A stretch of 64,000 nucleotides of DNA from Nocardia terpenica (GCF_013186535.1 NZ_JABMCZ010000001.1:1116001-1180000), one strand, 5' to 3'; numbered from the stretch's first letter, positions 1-8,850 are shown. Notes: generated by a model not told the origin, from the letters alone. Translations and numbers: made by a program.

Positions 1-2
1 GG

Positions 3-254
3 GTGGCCGCCCATACCGCGCGCCGCCCGCGCTCGCAGTCGCTGGGCGCCGTCGTCGACGGGATGGCCGCGGCTCAGGTCCGCGCCACCCATCTGCTGCG
101 CAGCGTCGACGACGTCACCGACGATCGAGTGCACAGTGCCTGGTTCCAGCTGGCGTCGATGGCCGACGGCTGGACCGATCTGGTCGAGCAGGTGCTGGGG
201 GTGGCCGCACGGCCGCTCGCACGCCCGCTTCGCTCCCGGGCCGCGGGTGCCTGA
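3..254 (+). CDS. Partial hypothetical protein (C-terminal end)
   Basis: This is the last 83 codons of a gene that probably begins left of the window. Nearly every third codon position is G or C, as in real genes here, and the frame ends at a TGA after an Ala/Arg-rich tail. The visible part looks helical (ATHLLRSVDDVTDD, then WFQLASMADGW) and shows no signal peptide or membrane segment. The GTG at the left edge need not be the true start. I do not recognise the family. Confidence 0.5.
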   Translation: MAAHTARRPRSQSLGAVVDGMAAAQVRATHLLRSVDDVTDDRVHSAWFQLASMADGWTDLVEQVLGVAARPLARPLRSRAAGA

Positions 255-632
255 ACGGTCGGCGCCGCCGGCGTCGGCGTGACGGCCGGGTGGTGCCCGC
301 GGCCACGGGGGTCGAATACCGGGGGAGGGCGCGCCGTTGTCGCGCAGGCGAATCGAAATGGGGGAGTCGGTTCCTGCCCGGTCACCGGCCCCGGTTCGTC
401 GATGACGGGTGGCGCGCGGTCCGGTGGAATCTCGTCACCGCCGCGTCGCAATATGCTCGCAACCAGCGGGTGACCGGGCAGCATGTGCGCGGTGACGTCG
501 GCGATATCGCGCAGCGAACCGCCGATGTCCGGGGTCGACAAAACGTTTCGGGTTTCGGGCGTCCCGGTTCCGGGAACGTCGTTATGTGTCCGGACCGCAT
601 CACAATGGACGACTTTTGGGGCTAACAACACG
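255..632. other. Intergenic stretch without a supported gene
   Basis: Open frames exist on both strands here, but none has codon bias, a ribosome binding site or recognisable protein content. I see no hairpin-plus-T-tract terminator and no mobile element. It presumably holds the promoter of the downstream flavin-binding protein gene. Confidence 0.4.
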
Positions 633-1157
633 ATGACCGGTCGAGTCGACGACTTCGCGAGGCGGCCGCCGTCGCCATGTTCGTCGGGAATCGCACACCG
701 GGTGGGCGCGCGCGACGCCGCGGGCCGCCGCCGGGCCGAGAACACCCCCGCGCACGTGTCGCGGGATCTGACGACGACCGAATCGCTACGCCTGCTCGCG
801 GGCGTGCGGTTCGGCCGGATCGTCTACTCCCGCTACGCGCTACCCACCATCCGGCCGGTGAATCACCTCGTCGACGGGGAAACGATCATCGTGCACGCCG
901 AGCGCGCGGCCGGGCTGGCGCCGGAACGGCAGGTCGTCGCCTACGAGGCCGACACCCTCGACGAGGACACCCGGCGCGGCTGGTGCGTCATCGTCACCGG
1001 CACCTCCGACCGGGTCACCGACCCGGCGGAGATCGACCGCTACCGGGGTCAGCTGTGCGCGTGGCTGCCCGGCCCGCGCGACCATTTCGTCCGCATCGAA
1101 CCGGATATCATCACCGGCATCGAATTCGTCGACCCGGACGATCCGCGGTTGGCCTGA
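633..1157 (+). CDS. Pyridoxamine 5'-phosphate oxidase (PPOX) family flavin-binding protein
   Basis: The core LLAGVRFGRIVYSRYALPTI followed by RPVNHLVDGETIIVHAE matches small split-barrel PPOX/FMN-binding proteins that act as flavin- or F420-dependent reductases. The later segment RRGWCVIVTGTSDRVTD is also typical. Such proteins usually have about 130-150 residues, so the true start may be GTG 702 or GTG 756 rather than ATG 633; none of the three has a strong ribosome binding site. It converges with the methyltransferase gene, 3 bp away. The substrate cannot be deduced. Confidence 0.75.
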   Translation: MTGRVDDFARRPPSPCSSGIAHRVGARDAAGRRRAENTPAHVSRDLTTTESLRLLAGVRFGRIVYSRYALPTIRPVNHLVDGETIIVHAERAAGLAPERQVVAYEADTLDEDTRRGWCVIVTGTSDRVTDPAEIDRYRGQLCAWLPGPRDHFVRIEPDIITGIEFVDPDDPRLA

Positions 1158-1160
1158 CCG

Positions 1161-2255
1161 CTACGCCGGGCGGGCCTCGAGCACGGATTCCGGTGAGGCC
1201 GTGGGCACCACGCGGGTGACGGCCAGTCCCGCGCGCGCCAGCAGCGACCGGTAGTCGGCCTCGGTGCGCTCGCGCCCGCCGCTGTTCACCAGCATCTCCA
1301 GATCGATGTATTTGCCCGGATGCGGCCGATTGTCCTCGGGCAGCACGATTTCCACGAGAATCAGGCGGGCGTCGGCGGTCATGGCGGCGCGCACCGTGCG
1401 CAGGATCCGCTCGGCGCTCGCATCGGGCCAGTCGTGCACGACGTGCTTGAGGATGTAGGCGTCGCCGCCCGCGGGCACGGCGTCGAAGAACGATCCGCCG
1501 CGCAGCTCGATCCGATCGGATCGGTGCGGGTCGGCCTCGGCCACCACCTCGGGCAGATCGAACAGGATGCCGCGCGAGCGCGGGGCGCGCGCGAGGATGT
1601 CGGTCAGCAGCGCCCCGCGGCCGCCACCGACGTCGACGACGGTGCCGAATCGGGTGAAATCGTAGGCGGCGAACAGGGATTCGGCGGTGAGGGTGCCGAT
1701 GCTGGTCATCGCGCGGTCGAACAGATCGCCCAATTCCCGGTCGGTGCGCAGATAGTCGAAGAATTCCATCCCGTCCAGCGCCTGACCCACCGGCCGCCCG
1801 GTGCGGACGGCGTCGACGATATGGGTCCAGTGGCGGCGATGCGGCCCGGAACCGAAGAACAGCGCGGCATCTCGCAGCGAGGTCGGCGAGTCCCGGCACA
1901 GCGCGCGCCCGGCCGAGGTCAGCGCGTAGGTGCCGTTGCGGCGGCGGGTGAAGATGCCGTAGCTGGTCAGCAGCCGCAGCAGGCGGGTGAGGGCGTCGAC
2001 GTCGGCGCCCACCGCGCGCGCCAGATCCGTTGCGTCGCGCGGCCGTTCGGCCAGTGCGTCGGCGACGCCGAGCGCGGCGGCGGCGTGGATGGCCTGGGTC
2101 AGCCAGCCCGCGGCCAGCAGCTCCATCAGCGCCAGCGGGCCGGGCGCGAGCCGCCGGTACGCCTCCGCCAGCCCGTAGCGCACCAGCTCCACGGCCCGGA
2201 TCATCGGCAGCGGAGGCAGTTTCGGGAGACGGGATACCAGATCGGGTAGGGCCAT
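1161..2255 (-). CDS. SAM-dependent O-methyltransferase (acetylserotonin OMT/CrtF type)
   Basis: This 364-residue protein has the two-part build of the Methyltransf_2 family: an N-terminal winged-helix dimerisation domain (about 45-120) and a C-terminal Rossmann domain. SAM motif I is VVDVGGGRGALL (206-217). LKHVVHDWPD (269-278) holds the His that serves as general base in plant-type OMTs. These enzymes methylate hydroxyls of small aromatics, polyketides or carotenoids. The start has a good site (GGAGGGAGCAGCC-ATG). It lies 42 bp downstream of the GT4-P450 fusion on the same strand, so the two are probably co-transcribed and may act on one molecule. Confidence 0.88.
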   Translation of the reverse strand: MALPDLVSRLPKLPPLPMIRAVELVRYGLAEAYRRLAPGPLALMELLAAGWLTQAIHAAAALGVADALAERPRDATDLARAVGADVDALTRLLRLLTSYGIFTRRRNGTYALTSAGRALCRDSPTSLRDAALFFGSGPHRRHWTHIVDAVRTGRPVGQALDGMEFFDYLRTDRELGDLFDRAMTSIGTLTAESLFAAYDFTRFGTVVDVGGGRGALLTDILARAPRSRGILFDLPEVVAEADPHRSDRIELRGGSFFDAVPAGGDAYILKHVVHDWPDASAERILRTVRAAMTADARLILVEIVLPEDNRPHPGKYIDLEMLVNSGGRERTEADYRSLLARAGLAVTRVVPTASPESVLEARPA

Positions 2256-2297
2256 GGCTGCTCCCTCCGGTCGGATGGTCGGCGGTCGGTGCCGAGC

Positions 2298-4808
2298 CTA
2301 TGGGGTGATCGCCCGGCGCGGCCGCAACCGCACCGGGAGTCGGGCGGGTGAGGCCACGAAGTCGCGGCCCGCGGGCCGGACGCGGTAGCCCGGATCGGGG
2401 ATCGGTTCCCAGCGCGACAGCAGCGCCGCCGACTGCAGCGTGATGGTCAGCAGCGCGAAATTGTTGCCGGGACAGTGCCTGGGGCCCACCGAGAACGGCA
2501 GCACCGCGGCCCGTTCGATCTCCTCGACCCGCCCGGGGGCCCAGCGGTCGGGGTCGAATGTCTCCGGGGCGGTGAAATAGCGCGGGTCGTGGTGAATCAT
2601 GTACGGGCTGAACGCGACCACCGATCCCGCGGGCAGCGTGACGTCGCCGAGGGTGATCGGCCCGGCGGCGGTGTTCGTGCTCACCCACGGCCCCCACATG
2701 CGCAGCGTCTCCAGCAGCACCAGGCGCAGATAGGGCAGCGCCGCAGCGTGTTCCGGCCGGACCGGGCCCGCGCCGACGACCTCGTCGAGTTCGGCGCGCA
2801 CCCGCGCCGCCACCTCGGGATGCCGCATCAGCTCGTGCCACAGCCAGGCCAGGATCGAGGCGGTGGAACCCACCCCGGCGGCCAGCATGAGCAGCAGTTC
2901 GTCGACGATCTCGTCGTCGGACAGCCGAATTCCGGTCTCCGGGTCGACATGTCGGATCAGCGCCGACAGCACGTCGTGGAAATCGTGGTCGCGGCGGCGG
3001 TATTCGGTGACGACCGCGCCGATCTCGGTGCGCAGCACCCGGGCCCGCTCGAGGAAGCGTCGATTGGCGAGCACTCGGGCCCGGCGCACCGGCTCGGGCA
3101 GGGCGGCCCGCTGGATCACCTGGCCCAGCAGCCACGGAACATGGTCGCGGATCTGGTTTTTCGCCTCCGCGCCGAAATCCGCCGTGAACAGGGTGGCCGA
3201 AATCGTATCCAGCACAAGGCGATGCGCCTCGTCCATCAGGTCTACTCGGCCCGACGACAGCGAGCCCGCCCACTCGTCGGCGATATCCGTTGCCACCCTG
3301 GCATATTCGAGCAGCCGTCGCTGACGCAGCGCCGGGGCGATCATTCGTCGCCGCAGCTCGTGCGGCTTACCGCTGAGCACATTGGAGGCGCCGTGGATGA
3401 TGTCGCGCACCGCCGCCCGCAGGTCCTCGCGATGGAATTCGCCCGCCTCGCCGAGGGCGACCCGGCGGATGAGCTCCGGGGTGGTGACCACGTAGGCAGG
3501 CTGCGGGCCCAGCCGGATCCGCACCACCGGGCCGAGGGCCGACAGCGAGGTGACGAAGCCGAGCGAGTCGCGCAGCACGCGCAGGCTGTGGCCGAGCAGC
3601 GGCAGCGCGCCCGGGGCGGTGGGGATGCCGGGTGCGGGGCGAAGTTCGTTGTACAGCGCGGCCATTCGTTCGGTCTGCAACGACTGTCGCACCGAATCCG
3701 AGTGCGCGGCCATCGTTTTCCGCATGGCCTCCAGGCTCGCCCGATCCTGGGCCAGCTCCCGCAGCGTGCGTGCGATGGACTGGGCGGAGGGGCCGTCGGT
3801 GCACACCCCGCCGCCCGCCGGAATCGTCTCGGCCAGATCGGGATCGCAGTACACCACCGGCAGGCCCACGGCGATCGCCTCCAGCAGCGCCATGCCCTGG
3901 GTGTCGAATCCGGTGGACGGGAACAGCAGCACATCGTGGTCGCGCATGGCCGCGAGGCATTCGGCCTGACTCACCGCGCCGTGCCACCGCACCCGGTCGC
4001 CCGCCGCCGCGCGGACCTGGGCCTCGGCCTCGCCGCTGCCGTAGACGTCCAGCGTGCAGCCGGGCGCCAGCCCGACCGCCGTCACCGCCGCCGCGGGCCG
4101 CTTCTCCGCCGACAGCCGCCCGCACCACAGCACGCGCAGGGTCGGGCTCGCCGATGCGTCCGAGTCGGGCAGCGAATCCAGCAGCGCGTCGTCGACGCCG
4201 TTGGAGATCACGTGCAGCGGCCGGGTGAGGCCGTGCGCGCGCAGGCGATCCGCGAAGTGCCGCGACGGCGCGACGACCGCGTCGGCGGCCTCGGCATGGC
4301 CGATCATGGTTTGCCAGGCGTGGTGGGCGGCGCGAGTGTCGTTGTGCCGCAGCACTTTTCCGTGGTGCGGCAGGTACAGGCGATGCAGGCCGCGGATCGC
4401 CAGCGCCGACAGGTAGGGCGCGGGCGAGGTGTGCGCGATGAAGGCGTCGTCGCGGCTGTGCGCGGTCTGCACCAGGGGGATGCCGTGGCGGCGGGCGGCC
4501 CGCACCCCGAGAATGCCGACGCCGTAGGTGGTGTGCACGTGCACGACATCCACCCTGTGGCGAGCGAATGCGCCATCGATGAACCGATAATTGGTGCGCG
4601 ACGGTATGACCATCGGGTACCCGTTCACGCGAACACCGGGCACCCCGGCCAGCACGACCACATCCGGGTCGTCGCCGCCCGGGCCCGGCACGGTGAACAC
4701 CGTGACGCGGTGCCCGAGCCGTTGCAGGGCGCGGCGCTGCGCGTTCACCGAGGTCTGGATCCCGCCGACGGAGTCCGGGTGGAAATCGGTGAACATCGCT
4801 ACGTGCAC
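2298..4808 (-). CDS. GT4 glycosyltransferase-cytochrome P450 fusion protein
   Basis: One open frame of 836 codons from GTG 4808 encodes two enzymes. Residues 1-390 are a GT-B family 4 glycosyltransferase: FTDFHPDSVGGIQTS near the N-terminus, SNGVDD (202-207), LWCGRLSAEKRP (227-238), and the donor-site element FDTQGMALLE (301-310), where the usual first Glu of EX7E is Asp302. Residues about 392-836 are a P450: start PGIPTAPGALPLLGHSL, I-helix LAAGVGSTA (642-650), ETLR (700-703), and heme loop FSVGPRHCPG with Cys779. The I-helix lacks the usual acid-Thr pair (Gly647-Ser648). No stop, frameshift or internal RBS separates the halves. Its start is about 50 bp from a divergent second glycosyltransferase. 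I infer tailoring of a lipid or natural product; the substrate is unknown. Confidence 0.88.
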   Translation of the reverse strand: MHVAMFTDFHPDSVGGIQTSVNAQRRALQRLGHRVTVFTVPGPGGDDPDVVVLAGVPGVRVNGYPMVIPSRTNYRFIDGAFARHRVDVVHVHTTYGVGILGVRAARRHGIPLVQTAHSRDDAFIAHTSPAPYLSALAIRGLHRLYLPHHGKVLRHNDTRAAHHAWQTMIGHAEAADAVVAPSRHFADRLRAHGLTRPLHVISNGVDDALLDSLPDSDASASPTLRVLWCGRLSAEKRPAAAVTAVGLAPGCTLDVYGSGEAEAQVRAAAGDRVRWHGAVSQAECLAAMRDHDVLLFPSTGFDTQGMALLEAIAVGLPVVYCDPDLAETIPAGGGVCTDGPSAQSIARTLRELAQDRASLEAMRKTMAAHSDSVRQSLQTERMAALYNELRPAPGIPTAPGALPLLGHSLRVLRDSLGFVTSLSALGPVVRIRLGPQPAYVVTTPELIRRVALGEAGEFHREDLRAAVRDIIHGASNVLSGKPHELRRRMIAPALRQRRLLEYARVATDIADEWAGSLSSGRVDLMDEAHRLVLDTISATLFTADFGAEAKNQIRDHVPWLLGQVIQRAALPEPVRRARVLANRRFLERARVLRTEIGAVVTEYRRRDHDFHDVLSALIRHVDPETGIRLSDDEIVDELLLMLAAGVGSTASILAWLWHELMRHPEVAARVRAELDEVVGAGPVRPEHAAALPYLRLVLLETLRMWGPWVSTNTAAGPITLGDVTLPAGSVVAFSPYMIHHDPRYFTAPETFDPDRWAPGRVEEIERAAVLPFSVGPRHCPGNNFALLTITLQSAALLSRWEPIPDPGYRVRPAGRDFVASPARLPVRLRPRRAITP

Positions 4809-4859
4809 GCTCCCACAGTACGGCCGTTTCAGGTTTGGACGAGGAGTACAGGAGTGGGT

Positions 4860-6146
4860 ATGCGGGTGGCGATTCCGTTGACGGGGACCCGGGGTGATGT
4901 GCAGCCTGCGGTGGCGTTGGGGTTGGAGTTGGTGGGGCGCGGACATGAGGTGGTCGTGGGGGCGCCGCCGAATTTGGTGGGATTCGTGGAGCGGGCGGGG
5001 TTGAAAGCACAGGCGTGTGGGCCGGATGTGCAGCGGTTGTATTCCTCGGAGGCGGGACAGCGGGCGTTGGCGGCCGGGAGCAGTTTCCGGTTGATGCGGT
5101 TGGTGGGTGAGCAGATGGCCGAGTATGCGGATCGGATGAATCGCGAGGTCATCGAGGTGTGCGAGGGGGCGGAGGTGATCGTGTCGACCATGCTCACCGA
5201 GGACCGCGCGCATCCGGCCGCCACCGCGATGGGGGCGCCGTTGGTGTCGTTGCACGGTTTTCCGTGCCGCAGCAACGGGGCGTATCCGTTTCCGGGGGCG
5301 TTGCCGCCGCACTGGAGCCCGCCCGCGGTGGTGAATCGGGCGAGCTGGGCGCTGGCGGAGAATCTGCGGCGAGTGGTGTTCGCACGATATTTGAATCGGT
5401 TGCGCCGTGAGCTGGGTCTGCCGCCCACGATGGCGAGCACCGCCGCGCAGTTGGCCCGTGACGGAGTGCCGGAGGTGCAGATTTACGACGCCGCGTTGGT
5501 GCCGGGGTTGGCGCAGCAGTGGGGGTCGCGGCGGCCGTTCGTGGGGTTTCTGCCGTTGGAGCGGGCGGCACGGGAGGCGGTGGGGGAGTTGGCGACCGAG
5601 CATGCCGACGTGGTGTCGTGGCTGGAGGCCGATGAGCCGCCGGTGTACTTCGGGTTCGGCAGCATGCCGATTCGGGATACGGGTGCGGTGTTGGGGATGG
5701 TGGAGCGGGTATGTGCGCGGTTGGGGGTGCGGGGCTTGGTGAGCGCCGGGTGGAGCGATCTGGATGTGGCCGACGCCCGCACCGATTCTCGCGTCAAGGT
5801 GGTCGGCCCGCTGGCACATGATCTGGTGTTCCCGCGTTGTGCGGCGGCGGTGCATCACGGAGGAATCGGGACGACGTTCGAGAGCCTGCGAGCGGGATTG
5901 GCGACACTGGTGTGCTCGGTGTCGTTCGATCAGCCGATGTGGGGTGGACAGGTCGAGCGATTGGGGGTGGGGGCGCACGTGAGTTTCGCCCGATTGACCG
6001 AGGACCGGTTGACCGCAGGGGTGCAACGTATCCTGCGGCCGGAGGTGGGGCAACGGGCCCAGGAATTCGCGACCCGACTGCAATCGCACGCCGACGCAAC
6101 GGCTCGCACCGCGGACATCGTCGAAGAAACCGCAGCCCGCGCGTGA
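4860..6146 (+). CDS. GT1/GT28-type glycosyltransferase (sterol/macrolide/GPL type)
   Basis: The 428-residue protein begins MRVAIPLTGTRGDVQPAVAL, the N-terminal acceptor-domain signature of UDP/dTDP-sugar transferases acting on sterols, macrolides and mycobacterial glycopeptidolipids. The C-terminal nucleotide-sugar site is AAAVHHGGIGTT (His332-His333), followed by FDQPMWGGQVERLGVG. It transfers a sugar to a lipophilic acceptor in the cytosol. GTG 4854 is an alternative start, and AGGAG lies just upstream of both. It is divergent from the GT4-P450 fusion, so the shared 50 bp gap must hold both promoters. Its codon use is less G/C-rich at third positions than its neighbours (many ttg, gtg, ggg runs). 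Confidence 0.87.
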   Translation: MRVAIPLTGTRGDVQPAVALGLELVGRGHEVVVGAPPNLVGFVERAGLKAQACGPDVQRLYSSEAGQRALAAGSSFRLMRLVGEQMAEYADRMNREVIEVCEGAEVIVSTMLTEDRAHPAATAMGAPLVSLHGFPCRSNGAYPFPGALPPHWSPPAVVNRASWALAENLRRVVFARYLNRLRRELGLPPTMASTAAQLARDGVPEVQIYDAALVPGLAQQWGSRRPFVGFLPLERAAREAVGELATEHADVVSWLEADEPPVYFGFGSMPIRDTGAVLGMVERVCARLGVRGLVSAGWSDLDVADARTDSRVKVVGPLAHDLVFPRCAAAVHHGGIGTTFESLRAGLATLVCSVSFDQPMWGGQVERLGVGAHVSFARLTEDRLTAGVQRILRPEVGQRAQEFATRLQSHADATARTADIVEETAARA

Positions 6147-6190
6147 CCAGGCTCAGCCGATAATCCCGAGCCCACGCCGGTTGCGTTTGC

Positions 6191-6225
6191 CCCTGGGCCT
6201 CTCGGCTGCGCCTCGAGGCCCAGGG
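6191..6225. terminator. Perfect 11-bp hairpin after the glycosyltransferase gene
   Basis: CCCTGGGCCTC (6191-6201) pairs exactly with GAGGCCCAGGG (6215-6225) around a 13-base loop, 45 bp after the glycosyltransferase stop. No T tract follows. It could be a factor-independent terminator of the actinobacterial kind or an mRNA-stabilising hairpin. Confidence 0.45.
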
Positions 6226-6356
6226 AAATCGGTGAGAGGCTGCCGAGGTGTTGTGCCATGTTTGCGCGTCCGCCCAGGTAGGTGGGCCGCCTATGAGATC
6301 CAATCCGCAACTTACTCCTCGGCGGCTTCTAAGCATGTCGGCGTAGGTCCCGCCGT

Positions 6357-6425
6357 GATCCCGGCGTGTTTTTGGCCGGGATCTCTTGCAGCGGGGGGGA
6401 TTCCGGCCAAAAGCATGCCGGAATC
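6357..6425. repeat. Palindromic repeat pair R1
   Basis: Two hairpins in inverted order: GATCCCGGC/GCCGGGATC (6357-6383, loop gtgtttttg) and GATTCCGGC/GCCGGAATC (6399-6425, loop caaaagcat). The second is close to the reverse complement of the first, so the pair can also fold as one long stem. It lies between the convergent glycosyltransferase and dehydrogenase genes. Confidence 0.85.
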
Positions 6426-6477
6426 ATGAGGGGCCCTTCTTGATTAGGTGGCTGCGGATGTGTGTGGCGGGGGCTCG

Positions 6478-7419
6478 TCAGTATCCGGCGGACACGTCGA
6501 TGGGGGCCAGTAGTTCGCGGCCGGAGGCGAAGCGGGCCACGTTCTCTCGGACGTGGTCGGCGAAGGCGATGGTGCGGAGATGTGGTGGGTTCGAATCATG
6601 GGGGGTCACAATGGCATTCGGGAGGTCCCACAGGGGGTGGCCGTTGGGGAGCGGCTCGGGGTCGGTGACGTCCAGGCCCGCGCCGCCGATGGTGCCCTCG
6701 CGGAGGGCGGTCGCCAGGGCGTCGGTGTCGACCAGGCTGCCGCGGGCGATGTTGATCACCCATGATGTTGGCTTCAGTTGTGACAGAACGTCTTTGCCGA
6801 TCAGGTGCCGGGTGTCGGGTGTGGCGGGGGCGGCGATCACGACGTGGTCGGTGCGTGACCATACCTGCGGAAGATCCTGTGCCGCAATGGTTTCCACTAC
6901 GCCGGGGGCTTCGATCGGGGTGCCGGAGCGGGTGACCGCGATGATTCGGGCGCCGAGGGGTGCCAGCATGGTGATCAGTTCGCGGCCGATGCCTCCGGCG
7001 CCGACGATTGTCACGGTCGCGCCGCGCAGGGTGCCGACGCGGGGGAAGAATTCGGTTTGCCGCCATGTTGTCGCTCGCAGGTGCTCGGGCATATTGCGGA
7101 CGCCCGCGAGCAGCAGGGTCAGTGCGTGTTCGGCGACGCTGTGGGCGAAAGCGCCTGCGGCCGAGGTGAATACGATATTCGGGTGGCGGTCGAACAGGCC
7201 GGTGTCGAACCACTTCTCCACACCGGCGGAGAACAGCTGCACCCACTCCACGGAGTCCGGCAGTTGCTCGGGGAAGCCGTCGGGTTCGCCGTCCCAGACC
7301 AGCGCACGGGCCCCGTCCAGCTCGGTCACGGTGCCGCCACCCGCGGTGATCGCCTGCTCCAGCAGGGGAGTGGGGCGGGGTGCGAGCGCGATCGGAACGG
7401 GCGTGTCTGGGTGGGTCAT
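6478..7419 (-). CDS. D-isomer-specific 2-hydroxyacid dehydrogenase
   Basis: This is a 313-residue NAD(P)-dependent reductase or dehydrogenase of 2-keto/2-hydroxy acids. The cofactor-binding motif is VGAGGIGREL (about 137-146). The catalytic set is visible: Arg in NIARGSLVDTDAL, Glu in DVTDPEPLPNGHPLW, and His in VTPHDSNPP. The start at 7419 is fixed by AGAGGAGACCGCCC-ATG; the longer frame upstream is not coding-like. It is transcribed alone. The substrate (phosphoglycerate, glyoxylate or hydroxypyruvate type) cannot be told from sequence, but the short N-terminal lid suggests the GhrA/PDH-like group. Confidence 0.87.
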   Translation of the reverse strand: MTHPDTPVPIALAPRPTPLLEQAITAGGGTVTELDGARALVWDGEPDGFPEQLPDSVEWVQLFSAGVEKWFDTGLFDRHPNIVFTSAAGAFAHSVAEHALTLLLAGVRNMPEHLRATTWRQTEFFPRVGTLRGATVTIVGAGGIGRELITMLAPLGARIIAVTRSGTPIEAPGVVETIAAQDLPQVWSRTDHVVIAAPATPDTRHLIGKDVLSQLKPTSWVINIARGSLVDTDALATALREGTIGGAGLDVTDPEPLPNGHPLWDLPNAIVTPHDSNPPHLRTIAFADHVRENVARFASGRELLAPIDVSAGY

Positions 7420-7472
7420 CGGGCGGTCTCCTCTGTGGGCGTCCGCCCCAACATACCGATCTCCGGGTGGAC

Positions 7473-8459
7473 TCAGTCCTCGTCCTCGTCCAGGTCGACC
7501 TCGACCCGATCGCGGTCGGCCCATTCCAGCAGCGGATCCAGCTCGAAGATCGCGTCATCGATGCCCGCGTGCAGGTCGCCGAGCTCGGCGTAGCGGGCGG
7601 GGACGGTGGCGATGGTGAAGTCGCGCGGATCGATATCGGGAATCTCGTCCCAGCGGACCGGGGTGGAGACCGTCGCCGCGGGCACGCCGCGCACCGAGTA
7701 GGCGGCGGCGATGGTGTGATCGCGGGCGTTCTGGTTGTAGTCGACGAACAGCAGCTTCGGATCGCGGTCGCGTCGCCACCAGGTGGTCGTGACATCGTCG
7801 GGGGCGCGGCGCTCGACCTCGCGGGCAAAGGCGAGCGCGGCCCGGCGCACCTCCTGGAAACCCCAGCGTGGATCGATCCGCACGTACACGTGTAACCCCT
7901 TGCCGCCGGAGGTCTTCGGCCAGCCGACCGCGCCCAGCTCGTCGAGCACCTCGTGCACCACACCGGCGACCCGCTGCACCCGCGACCACGGGCAGTCCGG
8001 CATCGGATCCAGGTCGATCCGCCATTCGTCGGGCTTCTCGGTATCGAAGCGGCGCGAATTCCACGGATGGAACTCCACCGTCGACATCTGCACCGCCCAG
8101 ATCACATCGGCGAGTTCGCCGACGCACAGCTCGTCGGCATGCCGCCCGTAGCGCGGAAAGTACACGCGCACAGTCGAAATCCAGTCCGGAGCGCCCCCGG
8201 GCAGACGTTTCTGATGCACCTTGCCGCCCGGCAGCCCCTTGGGGAACCGGTGCAGCATGCAGGGCCGATCCCGCAACGCATTGACGATCCCGTCCCCGAC
8301 GCTCAGGTAGTACCGAGCCAGGTCGAGCTTCGTCGCCCCGGTGTCCGGGAAGTACACCCGATCCGGATTCGAGACACGCACCGCGCGCTCACCGACCTGC
8401 AGCTCGACGGCCGGCGCGGCGGACTTGCTGGCCACCCGTCCGACGATAGCGATGATCAT
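7473..8459 (-). CDS. Stand-alone LigD-type polymerase domain (PrimPol/AEP family)
   Basis: The protein (about 328 residues) matches the polymerase module of bacterial DNA ligase D, which fills and extends ends in Ku-dependent non-homologous end joining. Visible signatures: RVYFPDTGATKLDLARYY (N-terminal), the metal-binding pair in WRIDLDPMP, and the nucleotide-binding segment KTSGGKGLHVYV. No ligase or phosphoesterase domain is attached and no ku gene is nearby, so it is a stand-alone form as in mycobacterial PolD1/PolD2. ATG 8459 or GTG 8435 could be the start. The tail is very acidic (DLDEDED). Confidence 0.87.
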   Translation of the reverse strand: MIIAIVGRVASKSAAPAVELQVGERAVRVSNPDRVYFPDTGATKLDLARYYLSVGDGIVNALRDRPCMLHRFPKGLPGGKVHQKRLPGGAPDWISTVRVYFPRYGRHADELCVGELADVIWAVQMSTVEFHPWNSRRFDTEKPDEWRIDLDPMPDCPWSRVQRVAGVVHEVLDELGAVGWPKTSGGKGLHVYVRIDPRWGFQEVRRAALAFAREVERRAPDDVTTTWWRRDRDPKLLFVDYNQNARDHTIAAAYSVRGVPAATVSTPVRWDEIPDIDPRDFTIATVPARYAELGDLHAGIDDAIFELDPLLEWADRDRVEVDLDEDED

Positions 8460-8552
8460 CCCCCACCGCAGCCCTTCGAGCCCGCGCGCCGACCCGTTTC
8501 GCCGCTCGAGAACATCGGCCGCCACCCAGCGGCACGCGCGCACACTGGCGAC

Positions 8553-8753
8553 ATGAAGAAACTGCTCCGCGCCCTGAGACGCCTGTTCTCCCGCAAGGTA
8601 ACCGCCGGCGGCGGCCCCCCGAACTCGGGCAGCGGCGGCGCCGCCGGTGTCCGCGAACCGCGCCGCCCATTACCCCCGGACACCCACCTTCGCGGTGCCC
8701 GGACGCCCGACCCGGACCCGCAGACGGTCCGGCTACCTGACGCTCGCCATTGA
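8553..8753 (+). CDS. Small basic hypothetical protein
   Basis: A 66-codon frame begins MKKLLRALRRLFSRK, an amphipathic basic helix, followed by a Gly/Ser-rich linker and a Pro/Arg-rich tail. It starts 93 bp from the divergent polymerase gene. There is no clear ribosome binding site and I recognise no family, so it may be a chance frame. Confidence 0.35.
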   Translation: MKKLLRALRRLFSRKVTAGGGPPNSGSGGAAGVREPRRPLPPDTHLRGARTPDPDPQTVRLPDARH

Positions 8754-8850
8754 GCTCCATACCGGGCAGCATTGTGCCGGTCCGGTGGAGGTGGCGACGG
8801 TGCCGGGTTCGTGAGGTGGTACCGGGTTGTTGAGATCGGCATCGCGGTGT

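Noticed and set aside
255..632. Overlapping open frames on both strands
   Set aside because: No ribosome binding site, no codon bias and no family resemblance.
2475..4859. Very long plus-strand open frame antisense to the GT4-P450 gene, in frame with the downstream glycosyltransferase
   Set aside because: It is a G+C-driven shadow: the minus-strand frame encodes complete enzyme motifs, while this frame has no recognisable domain before residue 1 of the glycosyltransferase.
6357..6425. Palindromic pairs as classical rho-independent terminators
   Set aside because: The T-rich stretch lies in the loop rather than after the stem, and copies also occur inside genes. Terminator activity is possible but not shown.
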